A stretch of DNA of 64,000 nucleotides from Janthinobacterium rivuli. GTDB taxonomy: Bacteria; Pseudomonadota; Gammaproteobacteria; Burkholderiales; Burkholderiaceae_D. A model generated the notes under the pieces. That model saw only the letters and a program-made list of their open reading frames with translations. It had not been told where the DNA came from and did no database searches. The position numbers and the translations under genes were made by a program. The DNA lies in the NCBI RefSeq assembly GCF_009208735.1, contig NZ_WFLJ01000007.1, positions 186,001-250,000 of the forward strand, in the 5' to 3' direction. This document shows, piece after piece, positions 52,686 through 61,122 of the stretch (positions are counted from its first letter, which is position 1; each line of letters begins with the position of its first letter).

Positions 52686-54287
52686 CTATCGAAGCGCAAA
52701 CGCAGTCGCGGCCTGCCGGACAGGCTTGCAAGAAGATTCATGACAGACCTGATTTCTCCCGCATGCCTTGGCCTGGTACAGGGCCTTATCCGCGAGTTCA
52801 ACCAGCTCGACCGCCGTGTTTTTCAGGTGCGTCGGCATGCAAGTCGCCACGCCGACACTGGCCGTCACCACGCCAAGGGGATTGCCCCGATGCTCGATTC
52901 CCAGCGATTGCACGGCCTGGCGGACCCCTTCCGCCACCGCCAAGGTACCCTGCACATCCGTTCCGGGCAATAAAATGACCATTTCCTCGCCGCCGTAACG
53001 CGCCGCAAGGTCACCCGGCCTGCGCATGCTGTAGGCGACCACTTTGCCGATTTTTCTCAGGCACTCGTCGCCGGCCACATGGCCATAGATATCGTTGTAT
53101 TGCTTGAAAAAGTCGACATCGATCAACACCAGCCCAAGCGAGCTGTTGTCACGCTGCGCACGGCTGAACTCGGCAAGCAGCGACTGGTCGAAGTGACGCC
53201 GGTTCGCCAGCCCCGTCAAGCCATCCTGGTTGGCAAGGCGGGACAGGGTTTCATTGATCATTTCCAGCTCATTGCGCGCCTCGAGCAGTCCCGCCTCGCT
53301 CTTGACGCGCAAATCAATCTGCCGCACCACGCGGTATCCGATGAAGGCAATCAGCAGCACCAGTACGCCACCCACCGCGTTCTGCAAAATCGTATCGAGA
53401 CGCCACTCGGCCAGCACTTCATCCTGTGACAGTGCGGCGGAGACCACCAGCGGATATTCCTGGATTCTTCGGTAGCTATTGATACGCGTCACGCCATCGA
53501 CTCGCGACTGGATCACGGCGGTGCCAACGGGACTTTTGGGTAAATAATCGTGAAACAAGGGGAATTGGGAAATATCGCGTCCCAGCAAACTCGCATCGAA
53601 GGGCCTTCTCAATAAAATAATACCTTTGTCATTCGCAATGAAGATGGCGCCCTTTTTTCCTATCGAAAAGCGTTCATAAAACAGCCTGAAATAATTCATG
53701 TCGATGGTCGCCAGCGCCACGCCGCCGAAACTTCCGTCAGGCATATCGATCCGCCGCGACACCGTAACGATCCAATGCCCCGTCGACTTGCTGCGCACGG
53801 GAGGCCCCACATACGGCCCCCGGTCCTGATGCGTCCGATGGTAGTTGAAATACTCCCGGTCAGAATTATTCAGATTGCTCAACAGCGTTTTCTGCGAGTT
53901 CACGAGCCAGCTGCCATCCTTGGCATAGAGGAAGATGCCATGTAACTGGGGCAGCTCGGCGACACGGGCGACCAGCAATTTATGCATACGGGCCAGCGCA
54001 AGATCGGAGACACCATCCGTCTCCACCCGCTCCACCAGTCCGACCAGCGCCGTATCGGCTTCCTTGATGGTGTCATAGGCATGCTGCGCAACGGATTGCG
54101 CCAGATTGGCGCTTTCACGGGCCGCTTCATTCAGCTGCACTTCCCGTGCGCGCAAGGTCATCCATAGCTGGATCGCCAGGAGCGACAGGCACACCAGCAC
54201 GACAAAGGAAATGGCCAGCGGCAGCAGGGAAAAACCACGAAAACCTGCTCCCAACAAGCGTGGCGGCAAGCTGCGTGACCTGGTCAT
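52686..54287 (-). CDS. membrane diguanylate cyclase (dCache-GGDEF)
   Basis: 533 residues. TM1 (LLPLAISFVVLVCLSLLAIQ) and TM2 (AVGGVLVLLIAFIGYRVV) bracket a periplasmic dCache sensor domain (FLYAKDGSWLVNS, SDREYFNYHRTHQDRGPYVG). The cytoplasmic GGDEF domain has NQDGLTGLANRRHFD, the active site RYGGEEMVILL (G432) and an inhibitory I-site RPGD five residues before it. It should make c-di-GMP in response to an external ligand. The long periplasmic domain probably binds a small molecule; identity unknown. Confidence 0.93.
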   Translation of the reverse strand: MTRSRSLPPRLLGAGFRGFSLLPLAISFVVLVCLSLLAIQLWMTLRAREVQLNEAARESANLAQSVAQHAYDTIKEADTALVGLVERVETDGVSDLALARMHKLLVARVAELPQLHGIFLYAKDGSWLVNSQKTLLSNLNNSDREYFNYHRTHQDRGPYVGPPVRSKSTGHWIVTVSRRIDMPDGSFGGVALATIDMNYFRLFYERFSIGKKGAIFIANDKGIILLRRPFDASLLGRDISQFPLFHDYLPKSPVGTAVIQSRVDGVTRINSYRRIQEYPLVVSAALSQDEVLAEWRLDTILQNAVGGVLVLLIAFIGYRVVRQIDLRVKSEAGLLEARNELEMINETLSRLANQDGLTGLANRRHFDQSLLAEFSRAQRDNSSLGLVLIDVDFFKQYNDIYGHVAGDECLRKIGKVVAYSMRRPGDLAARYGGEEMVILLPGTDVQGTLAVAEGVRQAVQSLGIEHRGNPLGVVTASVGVATCMPTHLKNTAVELVELADKALYQAKACGRNQVCHESSCKPVRQAATAFALR

Positions 54288-54401
54288 GGAGGCACTCCCG
54301 GATTGATATCCGGCAAAGTGTGCACCAAATAAGCAACAACATACTCACCTATTGTCACAAGCAGCCATGAAGAACACACTTGCTCGATAACATCTCTTCG
54401 T

Positions 54402-54485
54402 CGCCATGGCATCGAAGAATCCCGCTCCAGCCCGCCATAGTTTGTGATACCGCAATTCCAGAGGGAAAGGAATGCGAAACAATGC
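54402..54485 (+). repeat. 84-bp dispersed repeat, copy 2
   Basis: Matches 51486-51569 at 77 of 84 positions, same orientation. Its two palindromes are degenerate (TTGTGATACCGCAA, TTCCAGAGGGAA). It lies just upstream of the histidine kinase gene. Confidence 0.9.
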
Positions 54486-54570
54486 AAGTTCCCTCAGCCG
54501 GAACGCAATCCCCCATCCCTCGCCGCAACGGCGTACACTGGCCCATCTTCCATCAACGCATTGGTCCATC

Positions 54571-55725
54571 GTGAAACTATCGCGCTTTATTACCGCCCAT
54601 CTGGAGCAGATCCTGGAGGAGTGGGAACTTTTCGCCAGGTCGCTCCCCATTCCTGGAGCCGCCATCTCGAAAGCAGAATTGCGCGATCATGCAAAGCAGA
54701 TGCTGCAAACCATCGTGCGCGACATGGACGTCATCGAGAATGCGGCGCAGCGGAAAAAGAAGTCGACCACGGGCGTGTCCGAAATAGAAGGCGAGGAAAC
54801 GGCGGCCGCCACGCATGGCTCCCTGCGCCAGCAGATCGGCTTCACGCTGCCGCAGCTGACGGCGGAGTTTCGCGCGGTGCGGGCCAGCGTTCTGCGGCTG
54901 TGGATGGCACAGGTGTCGGTGGCGTCGAAGACGGCAACGGAAGACATCCTGCGCTTCAATGAAGCGATAGACCAGGCACTGCAGGAATCGGCCATCCGCT
55001 ATTCGCAGCAGAGCGACCGCACCCGCAATACCTTTCTCGCCATCCTCAGCCACGATCTGCGCAGTCCGCTGACCACGATGACGATGGCAGGCGCGCTGCT
55101 GAGCCGGCAGAGCGCGAGCGCTTCTTCCACGGTACAGATCGGTGCGCGGGTCGCCCGCAGCGCGGCCGCCATGACCACCATGGTGAACGATCTGCTGGAA
55201 TTCGCCAGGACCCAGCTGGGCGGACACATGCCCGTGTCGCCGACCTTGGGCGACCTGGGGGAAATCTGCAAGACGGCCGTCGAGGATGCCTCGGCCGCTC
55301 ACCCGCAATGCAAGTTTGAACTGAGCACCACGGGCGAGATGATCGGCGACTTCGATGCGCCCCGCCTGGCCCAGCTGTTTTCGAATTTGCTCAACAATGC
55401 CGCGCAATATCGCACCGACGAGCAGCCGGTCACCATCACGGCCTCCGGCGACGCCGATACGGCCGTGGTGCAGGTCAAAAATTTTGGCCGCCAGATCCCG
55501 GAGTCCTCGCTGAAGAGCATCTTCGACCCCTTGGTGCAGCTGGCCATTTCCGACGATCACAAGGCACCGAATGCCACCAGCATCGGCCTGGGCCTGTTCA
55601 TCGCGCGTGAAATCGCCAGCGCGCACGGCGGCACCATCGGCGCCGAGTCGAGCCTGGAATGCGGCACGATATTTACCGTACGCCTGCCCAGGGTATCGCT
55701 GAACGAAGGCGCGAACAGCGTCTAG
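54571..55725 (+). CDS. cytoplasmic sensor histidine kinase
   Basis: 384 residues from GTG 54571. The N-terminal LSRFITAHLEQILEEWELFA domain resembles the RsbRD-type sensor region. HisKA has TFLAILSHDLRSPLTTMTMA (phosphoacceptor H). The ATPase domain has LAQLFSNLLNNAAQYR (N box), GRQIPESSLKSIFDPL and GLGLFIAREIASAHGG (G boxes). No membrane segment. An ATG at 54472 in the same frame lies in the repeat and is less likely. No response regulator gene adjoins it. Confidence 0.88.
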   Translation: MKLSRFITAHLEQILEEWELFARSLPIPGAAISKAELRDHAKQMLQTIVRDMDVIENAAQRKKKSTTGVSEIEGEETAAATHGSLRQQIGFTLPQLTAEFRAVRASVLRLWMAQVSVASKTATEDILRFNEAIDQALQESAIRYSQQSDRTRNTFLAILSHDLRSPLTTMTMAGALLSRQSASASSTVQIGARVARSAAAMTTMVNDLLEFARTQLGGHMPVSPTLGDLGEICKTAVEDASAAHPQCKFELSTTGEMIGDFDAPRLAQLFSNLLNNAAQYRTDEQPVTITASGDADTAVVQVKNFGRQIPESSLKSIFDPLVQLAISDDHKAPNATSIGLGLFIAREIASAHGGTIGAESSLECGTIFTVRLPRVSLNEGANSV

Positions 55726-55788
55726 GGGCTGATATCCCGGCAGTGGACGACGTCTTCCGCCGGCGCCCCCCGCCGGGACCGGACCGCC

Positions 55789-56031
55789 CTACCTGCGGCT
55801 GAGCGGCACATATTCTCCCGGCAAGCTGGCCGCTTCCAGCGCATCGGCAAAGGCCAGCAGGAACTTCGCCGGGCCATGGTCCGACACCAGCAGCGAGGCG
55901 CCCTTGTGGCGCAGCAGTTTCAGTACTTCCTGCTGGTGCTCCTGGTATTCGCTGGAGTGGCCGTAAAACGTTTGATACATCTCAAGGGTTTCCATGGCCT
56001 TGGCGGCCAGGATGAATTCGGGTTTGTCCAT
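55789..56031 (-). CDS. hypothetical small helical protein
   Basis: About 80 residues: MDKPEFILAAKAMETLEMYQ, TFYGHSSEYQEHQQEVLKLL, SLLVSDHGPAKFLLAFADAL. Ribosome binding site AGGAG is 5 bases from the second of two adjacent ATGs. Soluble, helical, no family recognised. Confidence 0.6.
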   Translation of the reverse strand: MDKPEFILAAKAMETLEMYQTFYGHSSEYQEHQQEVLKLLRHKGASLLVSDHGPAKFLLAFADALEAASLPGEYVPLSRR

Positions 56032-56136
56032 CATATCTCCTCTTGATCGGCTCGGAAGCACAGCAGACGCATCGGCCCCCTGTGCGCACGGCCATCACCG
56101 CTGGCATGGCCGCACTTCCATCATACGCTTCAATGC

Positions 56137-57582
56137 CTAAGCCCGGTAAGGCTCGCCCGACAGGATGCCCTGATACTGGCTGAGAGTGGCGCCGAGCTTC
56201 AAGCCCTCAGCATCGATATCGTAGAAACGGATATCCTTGCTGTGTCCGCTGCCGCGCACCTTCACCACCGATACCACACGCTTGAACTGGCCTTCAAGCT
56301 CGATGTAGCGCTGCATGACGATGGCGTCGGCCAGGAAGGCGTTGCCGTAGGAACTGAAACGCAGCACCGTGTACTGGTCTTCCAGCTCGGCCGTCATCAG
56401 CACGGACACGCCCATGTCCGTCAAGGCCGCCACCAGGCGGTACAGCGATTCGCGGAAATCCTCGCGGAACATGGAGGCCAGCGCCATTTCAAAGCCGGAC
56501 AGCGAGTCGATCACCACGCGCTTGGCCTTCATGCGCGTGATCATGCTCACCAGATCATGCAGGATTTCATCCAGCGACAAATCCAGGGTGCGCGTGTTGA
56601 TCACGCCGATCTGGCCGGAACTGACGAGGGCATTCAGCTGATGGCTGAGCAGCTGGTTCGGACTTTTCTCGAAGGCGGCGATCACGCCGGGCTCGCCGCA
56701 GCGCACGCCTTCGGCGAGAAATTGCGTGGCCAGCACGGTCTTGCCGGAACCGGACGGCCCCACCAGCAGCAGCGAATAGCCGGCCGGCAAGCCGCCGCCC
56801 ATCATCTGGTCGAGCTCCGGCACGCCCAGCGACAGGCGTTCACTACCGGAGATGCTGACCTTGCCCATGCCGCTGGCCTTCAGCACGGCGCGGGAAAAGA
56901 TTTCCACGCCATCGTCATTGATGCGGAAGGTATGCGCGCCCAGGCTTTGCGACTGGCCGCGCATCTTGACCACCTGGATCTTGCGCACCATGGCGTCGCG
57001 GTGCACGAGCTGCGACAGCCACAGGATGCCGTCGGCAACCGTGAACACGGCGCTCGATTCGGCCTCGGGCGTCAGGTATTCGCCGATCAGGAAGGTCGTG
57101 GCCAGCCAGCTGGTCATTTGCGCGCCCAGCTGCTGCACGAAATTCTGCAGGCCGGCGGCCCCCGTGTCCATGGCCTTGGCCGACTGCACCACGGAGCGGA
57201 AGGAGTCGACGAAGACGAGGCTGGGCGAGAACGCCTCCACTTCTTCGGCGATGCGCGCCAGCACGCGGTCGAAATCGCCTTCCAGCAAGTCAGCCGACAG
57301 ATTGACAAACTTGATCGACTGGTTGATCTTTTCCACATCGAAAAAGGGAAACTGCTGCTGATAGCGCAGCATCTTCAGCGGTGGCTCGCCCAGGACCGTG
57401 AAAAACAGCGCCTTGCGCTCCGGCGTGGCCAGAGAAAACATGATCTGGTGCGCCAGCGTCGTCTTGCCGCTGCCGGGCGTGCCCGCCACCAGGTTGAAGG
57501 AAAATTCCGGTATTCCGCCGCCCAGCAGTTCGTCCAGCCCTGGCACGCCAGTAGCCAGGCGGTGGATGGTGACTTTGTTCAT
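56137..57582 (-). CDS. KaiC-like double RecA ATPase
   Basis: 481 residues with two tandem KaiC/RadA domains. Each has a Walker A motif: GTPGSGKT (about residues 34-41) and GPSGSGKT (about 275-282). Each also has a Walker B-like strand (LVFVDSF, RVVIDSL). Start LATGVPGLDELLGGGIPEFS is typical. There is no KaiA/KaiB in the window; such stand-alone KaiC homologues in proteobacteria are linked to stress or signalling. It overlaps the small upstream gene by 4 bases. The nearby hybrid kinase may be its partner. Confidence 0.9.
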   Translation of the reverse strand: MNKVTIHRLATGVPGLDELLGGGIPEFSFNLVAGTPGSGKTTLAHQIMFSLATPERKALFFTVLGEPPLKMLRYQQQFPFFDVEKINQSIKFVNLSADLLEGDFDRVLARIAEEVEAFSPSLVFVDSFRSVVQSAKAMDTGAAGLQNFVQQLGAQMTSWLATTFLIGEYLTPEAESSAVFTVADGILWLSQLVHRDAMVRKIQVVKMRGQSQSLGAHTFRINDDGVEIFSRAVLKASGMGKVSISGSERLSLGVPELDQMMGGGLPAGYSLLLVGPSGSGKTVLATQFLAEGVRCGEPGVIAAFEKSPNQLLSHQLNALVSSGQIGVINTRTLDLSLDEILHDLVSMITRMKAKRVVIDSLSGFEMALASMFREDFRESLYRLVAALTDMGVSVLMTAELEDQYTVLRFSSYGNAFLADAIVMQRYIELEGQFKRVVSVVKVRGSGHSKDIRFYDIDAEGLKLGATLSQYQGILSGEPYRA

Positions 57583-57995
57583 TCGTTCGGCTCCGTTCCA
57601 GCATTATTCACAACGTCATCACCCCAGGCTTTGAGGAGGATGCTATTCGTTAAGAGTTCGCCAATTAGTAAAATAAGGGTATTGATGAAGTGCATCAACA
57701 TCGCCGTGCTTGCCGCGCAGGCGACGGTGTCCGCCTGTCCCTGCAAACTGGCGCGCAAGGCGGTCATGGCAGCTTCCAGCGCTTGCGGCGGATGGGGCGT
57801 CAGCCAGCTGAACTGTTTCTGACTCTGGTGCAGGCTGCGGGCATACATCGACTCCACGCCCCGCTCACCAATGATCTGATTCAATTCAGTGGCCAGCTGC
57901 TCCCAAAGGCGAATACTGACGTCTACCACCGCACCTGGCTCGCGTAACAGCGCGTGTTCTATCCTGCGCTGCCGCTGTTCATGGACTGTGGCCAT
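57579..57995 (-). CDS. small protein co-transcribed with the KaiC-like ATPase
   Basis: 138 residues: QRQRRIEHALLREPGAVVDV, SIRLWEQLATELNQIIGERG, and a hydrophobic helix near the C-terminus (MLMHFINTLILLIGELLTNS). ATG 57995 gives MATVHEQRQRR. Its stop overlaps the ATPase start (ATGA), so they are functionally tied. Family unknown to me. Confidence 0.7.
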   Translation of the reverse strand: MATVHEQRQRRIEHALLREPGAVVDVSIRLWEQLATELNQIIGERGVESMYARSLHQSQKQFSWLTPHPPQALEAAMTALRASLQGQADTVACAASTAMLMHFINTLILLIGELLTNSILLKAWGDDVVNNAGTEPNE

Positions 57996-58065
57996 AATCG
58001 GATCTTTTCTCTGCGGTTTCGGTGCATGGACCATGTTTAAAAAAGCATCAGGACTCCCTCGCCTG

Positions 58066-59496
58066 TCAGCGGGGAGCCTTTGCCGTGATTATTTTCGACA
58101 AAGCGTCGATATTGATGGGTTTTACCAGGTAATGGTCAAACCCAGCCTGCCCGGCGCGGTCGAACTCGCCAAGCTGGCTGTAGCCGGACGCGGCGACAAA
58201 GCATGGCAGCGGCGCCACCAGGGCCGCGCGCGCCGAACTGATGACCTGAAAGCCATCCATGCCCGGCAAGCCGATATCGCAGACGATCACATCGTAGGGC
58301 GCATCGAGCGCGGCGCGCAAGCCGCTGGGGCCGTCATTGCGCACGTCGACATGGTGGCCGTCCTGCGTCAGCAGCAGCGCCAGCATTTCAGCCGCATCGG
58401 CATTATCCTCGATCAGCAGTATGCGGCGCGGCGCGGCATGCGCCGCATGTTCCACATGCAAGTCCTGCGATGGCGGAGCCAGCGACGACAAGGGCAACTG
58501 CAAGACAAACTGGCTGCCGAAGCCGACCCCGGCGCTGAACACATCCACGGTCCCGCCATGCAGCTGGGTAATGATGCGCACCAGCGACAGGCCGATGCCC
58601 AGGCCGCCCTGCGCCCGTTCCAGCGAACGGAAGCCCTGGGTAAACAGGTCGAAGATGAAGGGCTGGATATCGAGCGCGATACCGGCGCCATCGTCGTTGA
58701 CGGCAATTTCCACCAGATTATCGTGACGCCTGACGACGATATCGATATGGCCAAACTCGTGCGTGAATTTGCTGGCATTGATGAGCAGGTTGGCAAACAC
58801 TTGCGTCAGGCGCACCAGATCCCCTTCGATCACCAGCGGTTCGCTCGGCACGCTCACGCTCAGCACCTGCTGGCGCTGGCTGATGCTGGTCTGGCCCACT
58901 TCCATAGCGCTGGCAAGGATGTCGCTCAGCAGGATGGGTGCCAGCTGCAAGGTGATCTTTCCGCTGCTGACGCGCGAAGCGTCGAGCAAGTCGTCGATCA
59001 GGCGCGCCATGTGCGCCACCTGGCGGCCGATCACGCCATGCACGTGGGCCAGCTGGGGATCGAGGTCGACCTTCTTGGCCAGCAAGTCATTGGCCATCGC
59101 CAGCGGCTGCAAGGGATTGCGCAACTCATGCGCGAGCATGGCCAGGAATTCCGTCTGGCGCAAGGTCGTCGCTTCGGCGGACGCCTGCATATCCTGTGCG
59201 CCAAACGTTGCCAGCACGAGATTTTGATTGGCTTCGCGCAACTGCATGATCAACAGGCCGAAGGCGTCGGATTTATCCTTTTCCTGCACCTGCATCTTGG
59301 CCATGATCAACAATTGATTGATCGTCTCGCGCAGCAGCTTGACTTCACGGCAATGCAAGGCATGCAGATTGTTCTCGGAAGGCGACTGCTGGGGCACATC
59401 CTCAGGATCCGGCGAGAGTGCTGTGTGGTGCATGGTGACGGTGTACGGCCTGTGGGGGCCGGCCTCAAGGACAACTCTTCGTTCCGCGGCGTTCAC
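58066..59496 (-). CDS. hybrid sensor histidine kinase with receiver domain
   Basis: 476 residues, no membrane segment. A coiled-coil N-terminal region (REVKLLRETINQLLIMAKMQ) precedes HisKA (QTEFLAMLAHELRNPLQPLA), HATPase (VFANLLINASKFT, NDDGAGIALD, QGGLGIGLSLVRIITQLHGG) and a C-terminal receiver domain (RILLIEDNADAAEM, VIVCDIGLPGMDGFQVISSA, VKPINID). Start 59496 gives MNAAERRV; ATG 59433 is an alternative. It ends 70 bases before the KaiC operon, so KaiC plus hybrid kinase may form one signalling unit. Confidence 0.92.
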   Translation of the reverse strand: MNAAERRVVLEAGPHRPYTVTMHHTALSPDPEDVPQQSPSENNLHALHCREVKLLRETINQLLIMAKMQVQEKDKSDAFGLLIMQLREANQNLVLATFGAQDMQASAEATTLRQTEFLAMLAHELRNPLQPLAMANDLLAKKVDLDPQLAHVHGVIGRQVAHMARLIDDLLDASRVSSGKITLQLAPILLSDILASAMEVGQTSISQRQQVLSVSVPSEPLVIEGDLVRLTQVFANLLINASKFTHEFGHIDIVVRRHDNLVEIAVNDDGAGIALDIQPFIFDLFTQGFRSLERAQGGLGIGLSLVRIITQLHGGTVDVFSAGVGFGSQFVLQLPLSSLAPPSQDLHVEHAAHAAPRRILLIEDNADAAEMLALLLTQDGHHVDVRNDGPSGLRAALDAPYDVIVCDIGLPGMDGFQVISSARAALVAPLPCFVAASGYSQLGEFDRAGQAGFDHYLVKPINIDALSKIITAKAPR

Positions 59497-59596
59497 TCAG
59501 ACCTCGCCGCGCACGCCAGCTCTATTGCTGCATACGGTGTATTGCTTTCTATCCGAACACGATACCCTATTTCCCTTACCAAATGAAAGCATTAGA

Positions 59597-59833
59597 TTAC
59601 TTATCGTCAACAGTGCGCAGGGGTAGCACGTAATTGGCCAGCTGCCAGCCCATGGCCAGGGCCGATTGCTCCGCCTCGTGCTGCGTGCTGCGATTTTCCA
59701 GATTGGCTTGCCGGACATCTTCAAAGCCGCACTTGCTCAGAACCAACTGTCCCTGCCAGCATCCCTCGGGCAGCTCGCAGGCGTAGGCCGTGATCAGGAA
59801 GCCGTTATGGGTGGTGGGATTCGCATAAGACAT
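59597..59833 (-). CDS. hypothetical protein, 78 residues
   Basis: Soluble: THNGFLITAYACELPEGCWQ, GQLVLSKCGFEDVRQANLEN, STQHEAEQSALAMGWQLANY. A ribosome binding site GGAGG lies upstream (CCACGGAGGCCTCATG). Resembles small widely spread Oxalobacteraceae proteins of unknown role. Confidence 0.65.
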   Translation of the reverse strand: MSYANPTTHNGFLITAYACELPEGCWQGQLVLSKCGFEDVRQANLENRSTQHEAEQSALAMGWQLANYVLPLRTVDDK

Positions 59834-60051
59834 GAGGCCTCCGTGGGGTTGCCAGCGCCGCCGTGCACCAGAAGCACGGCTGTCATTTCAGTATAGTCAG
59901 ACTTAGTGTAACCGCAATGCGGCCCGAATCGCATTTAAATCAAGCACATACGCATCAGGCCGCTTGATATGGCCCGCACGCACGCATTGGCAGCGTTTGG
60001 CATCCTGTGCAAAAATATGCCCCTCGATACCCTCCCCCGCATTGCCATATG

Positions 60052-60798
60052 GACCCATACCATTTCCTCGTTGGCGAATTCAAGAAAAACACCCCCTTCA
60101 TTGCCGCCACGGCCAGCGCGCAGCTGTTCGCCTGGTTCGCGCAGATCGGCGAACCCGTCGAGCGCTACGGTAACAAGCGCGGCAAGATCGTCAAGTTCTC
60201 ACAGCGCAATTACGAGAAGATGCTGTTCGCGCCAGAGAACGACGGCATCGGACTGCTTTCGCCGCGCATCGTGCCGCCCGACGAGGCTTACGAGGCCGTC
60301 AACTGCGACGCGCAGGCCATGTATTTATCGGGCTCGGAGCTGGTTCTGTCCATACGCGCCAGCAAGCTTGCGCTGGCGCCGTTGTTCGACACCGCGCGGG
60401 CCATACCCGGCCTGTTTGAGCATTGCGAATATGTGTACTGCTACGCTGAAACGCAGGGCTATGGCACCGGCTACGCACTCGGCTACCGGCAGCTCGATGA
60501 GGCCCATCCGATGACCTTTGGCACTCCTTGCCCCGCAAATAACTGGGCCGCCATCAAGCGGCGCGGGCTGCAAGATTCGCACCTGCGCGATGTCTATCCC
60601 ATCAATGGTTTCACGCAAGCCAGACTGGATGCGCTGCCGCCCGAGCGCCGCCGAGCGCTGCGCGACGCGATGCAGGCGTATGGCCGCTGCGAAGAGCATG
60701 CCGGCCTCACCTTCTGGTACCTGCCGCCCGGGGAACTGGAGGCCGTCCGCACCGCACTCAACGCACACGCCATGCTGGGCGCGTACGTCAACAATTGA
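60052..60798 (+). CDS. hypothetical protein, 248 residues
   Basis: I do not recognise it. ATG 60052 gives MDPYHFLVGEFKKNTPFIAA; an in-frame GTG at 60007 adds 15 residues. Visible segments: FAQIGEPVERYGNKRGKIVK, YVYCYAETQGYGTGYALGYR, FGTPCPANNWAAIKRRGLQD, CEEHAGLTFWYLPPGELEAV. Soluble, no signal or catalytic motif. It lies 5 bases before a small Imm-like gene, so it may be part of a polymorphic-toxin or immunity region. Confidence 0.65.
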   Translation, partial: DPYHFLVGEFKKNTPFIAATASAQLFAWFAQIGEPVERYGNKRGKIVKFSQRNYEKMLFAPENDGIGLLSPRIVPPDEAYEAVNCDAQAMYLSGSELVLSIRASKLALAPLFDTARAIPGLFEHCEYVYCYAETQGYGTGYALGYRQLDEAHPMTFGTPCPANNWAAIKRRGLQDSHLRDVYPINGFTQARLDALPPERRRALRDAMQAYGRCEEHAGLTFWYLPPGELEAVRTALNAHAMLGAYVNN

Positions 60799-60803
60799 TA
60801 CCC

Positions 60804-61046
60804 ATGAGCACACATTTATCGCTGCACTGCTATCTGCAGGACGCCGCCGCCGAGCGGCCCTTGCCCTGCTCCGACGTGACTATCCAGGCCGACCCGGCCA
60901 CCCTGCGCGCCATCGCCCGCTTCCTGCTGGCCAGCGCGGACACCTTTGAGCAGGCGCAAGACCGGGCCGGCATGCACGCCCACCTGCAAGACGAGTGGGA
61001 CGGCTGGCAGGACGACTTCCCCGACCTGGTCGTGGTGGCGGCCTAG
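60804..61046 (+). CDS. small hypothetical protein, weakly Imm32-like
   Basis: 80 residues: SDVTIQADPATLRAIARFLL then FEQAQDRAGMHAHLQDEWDG and WQDDFPDLVVVAA. The H-x-HLQDEW...FPDLVV pattern reminds me of immunity-protein family 32, from memory only. ATG 60804 follows the upstream stop closely. Confidence 0.55.
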   Translation: MSTHLSLHCYLQDAAAERPLPCSDVTIQADPATLRAIARFLLASADTFEQAQDRAGMHAHLQDEWDGWQDDFPDLVVVAA

Positions 61047-61122
61047 GTGGCAGCCTAGCCCGGCGCCCGCGTCCGCGCGCGTCGGGTAACATACGCCACC
61101 TTTGCCACACAGAGAACACCCG

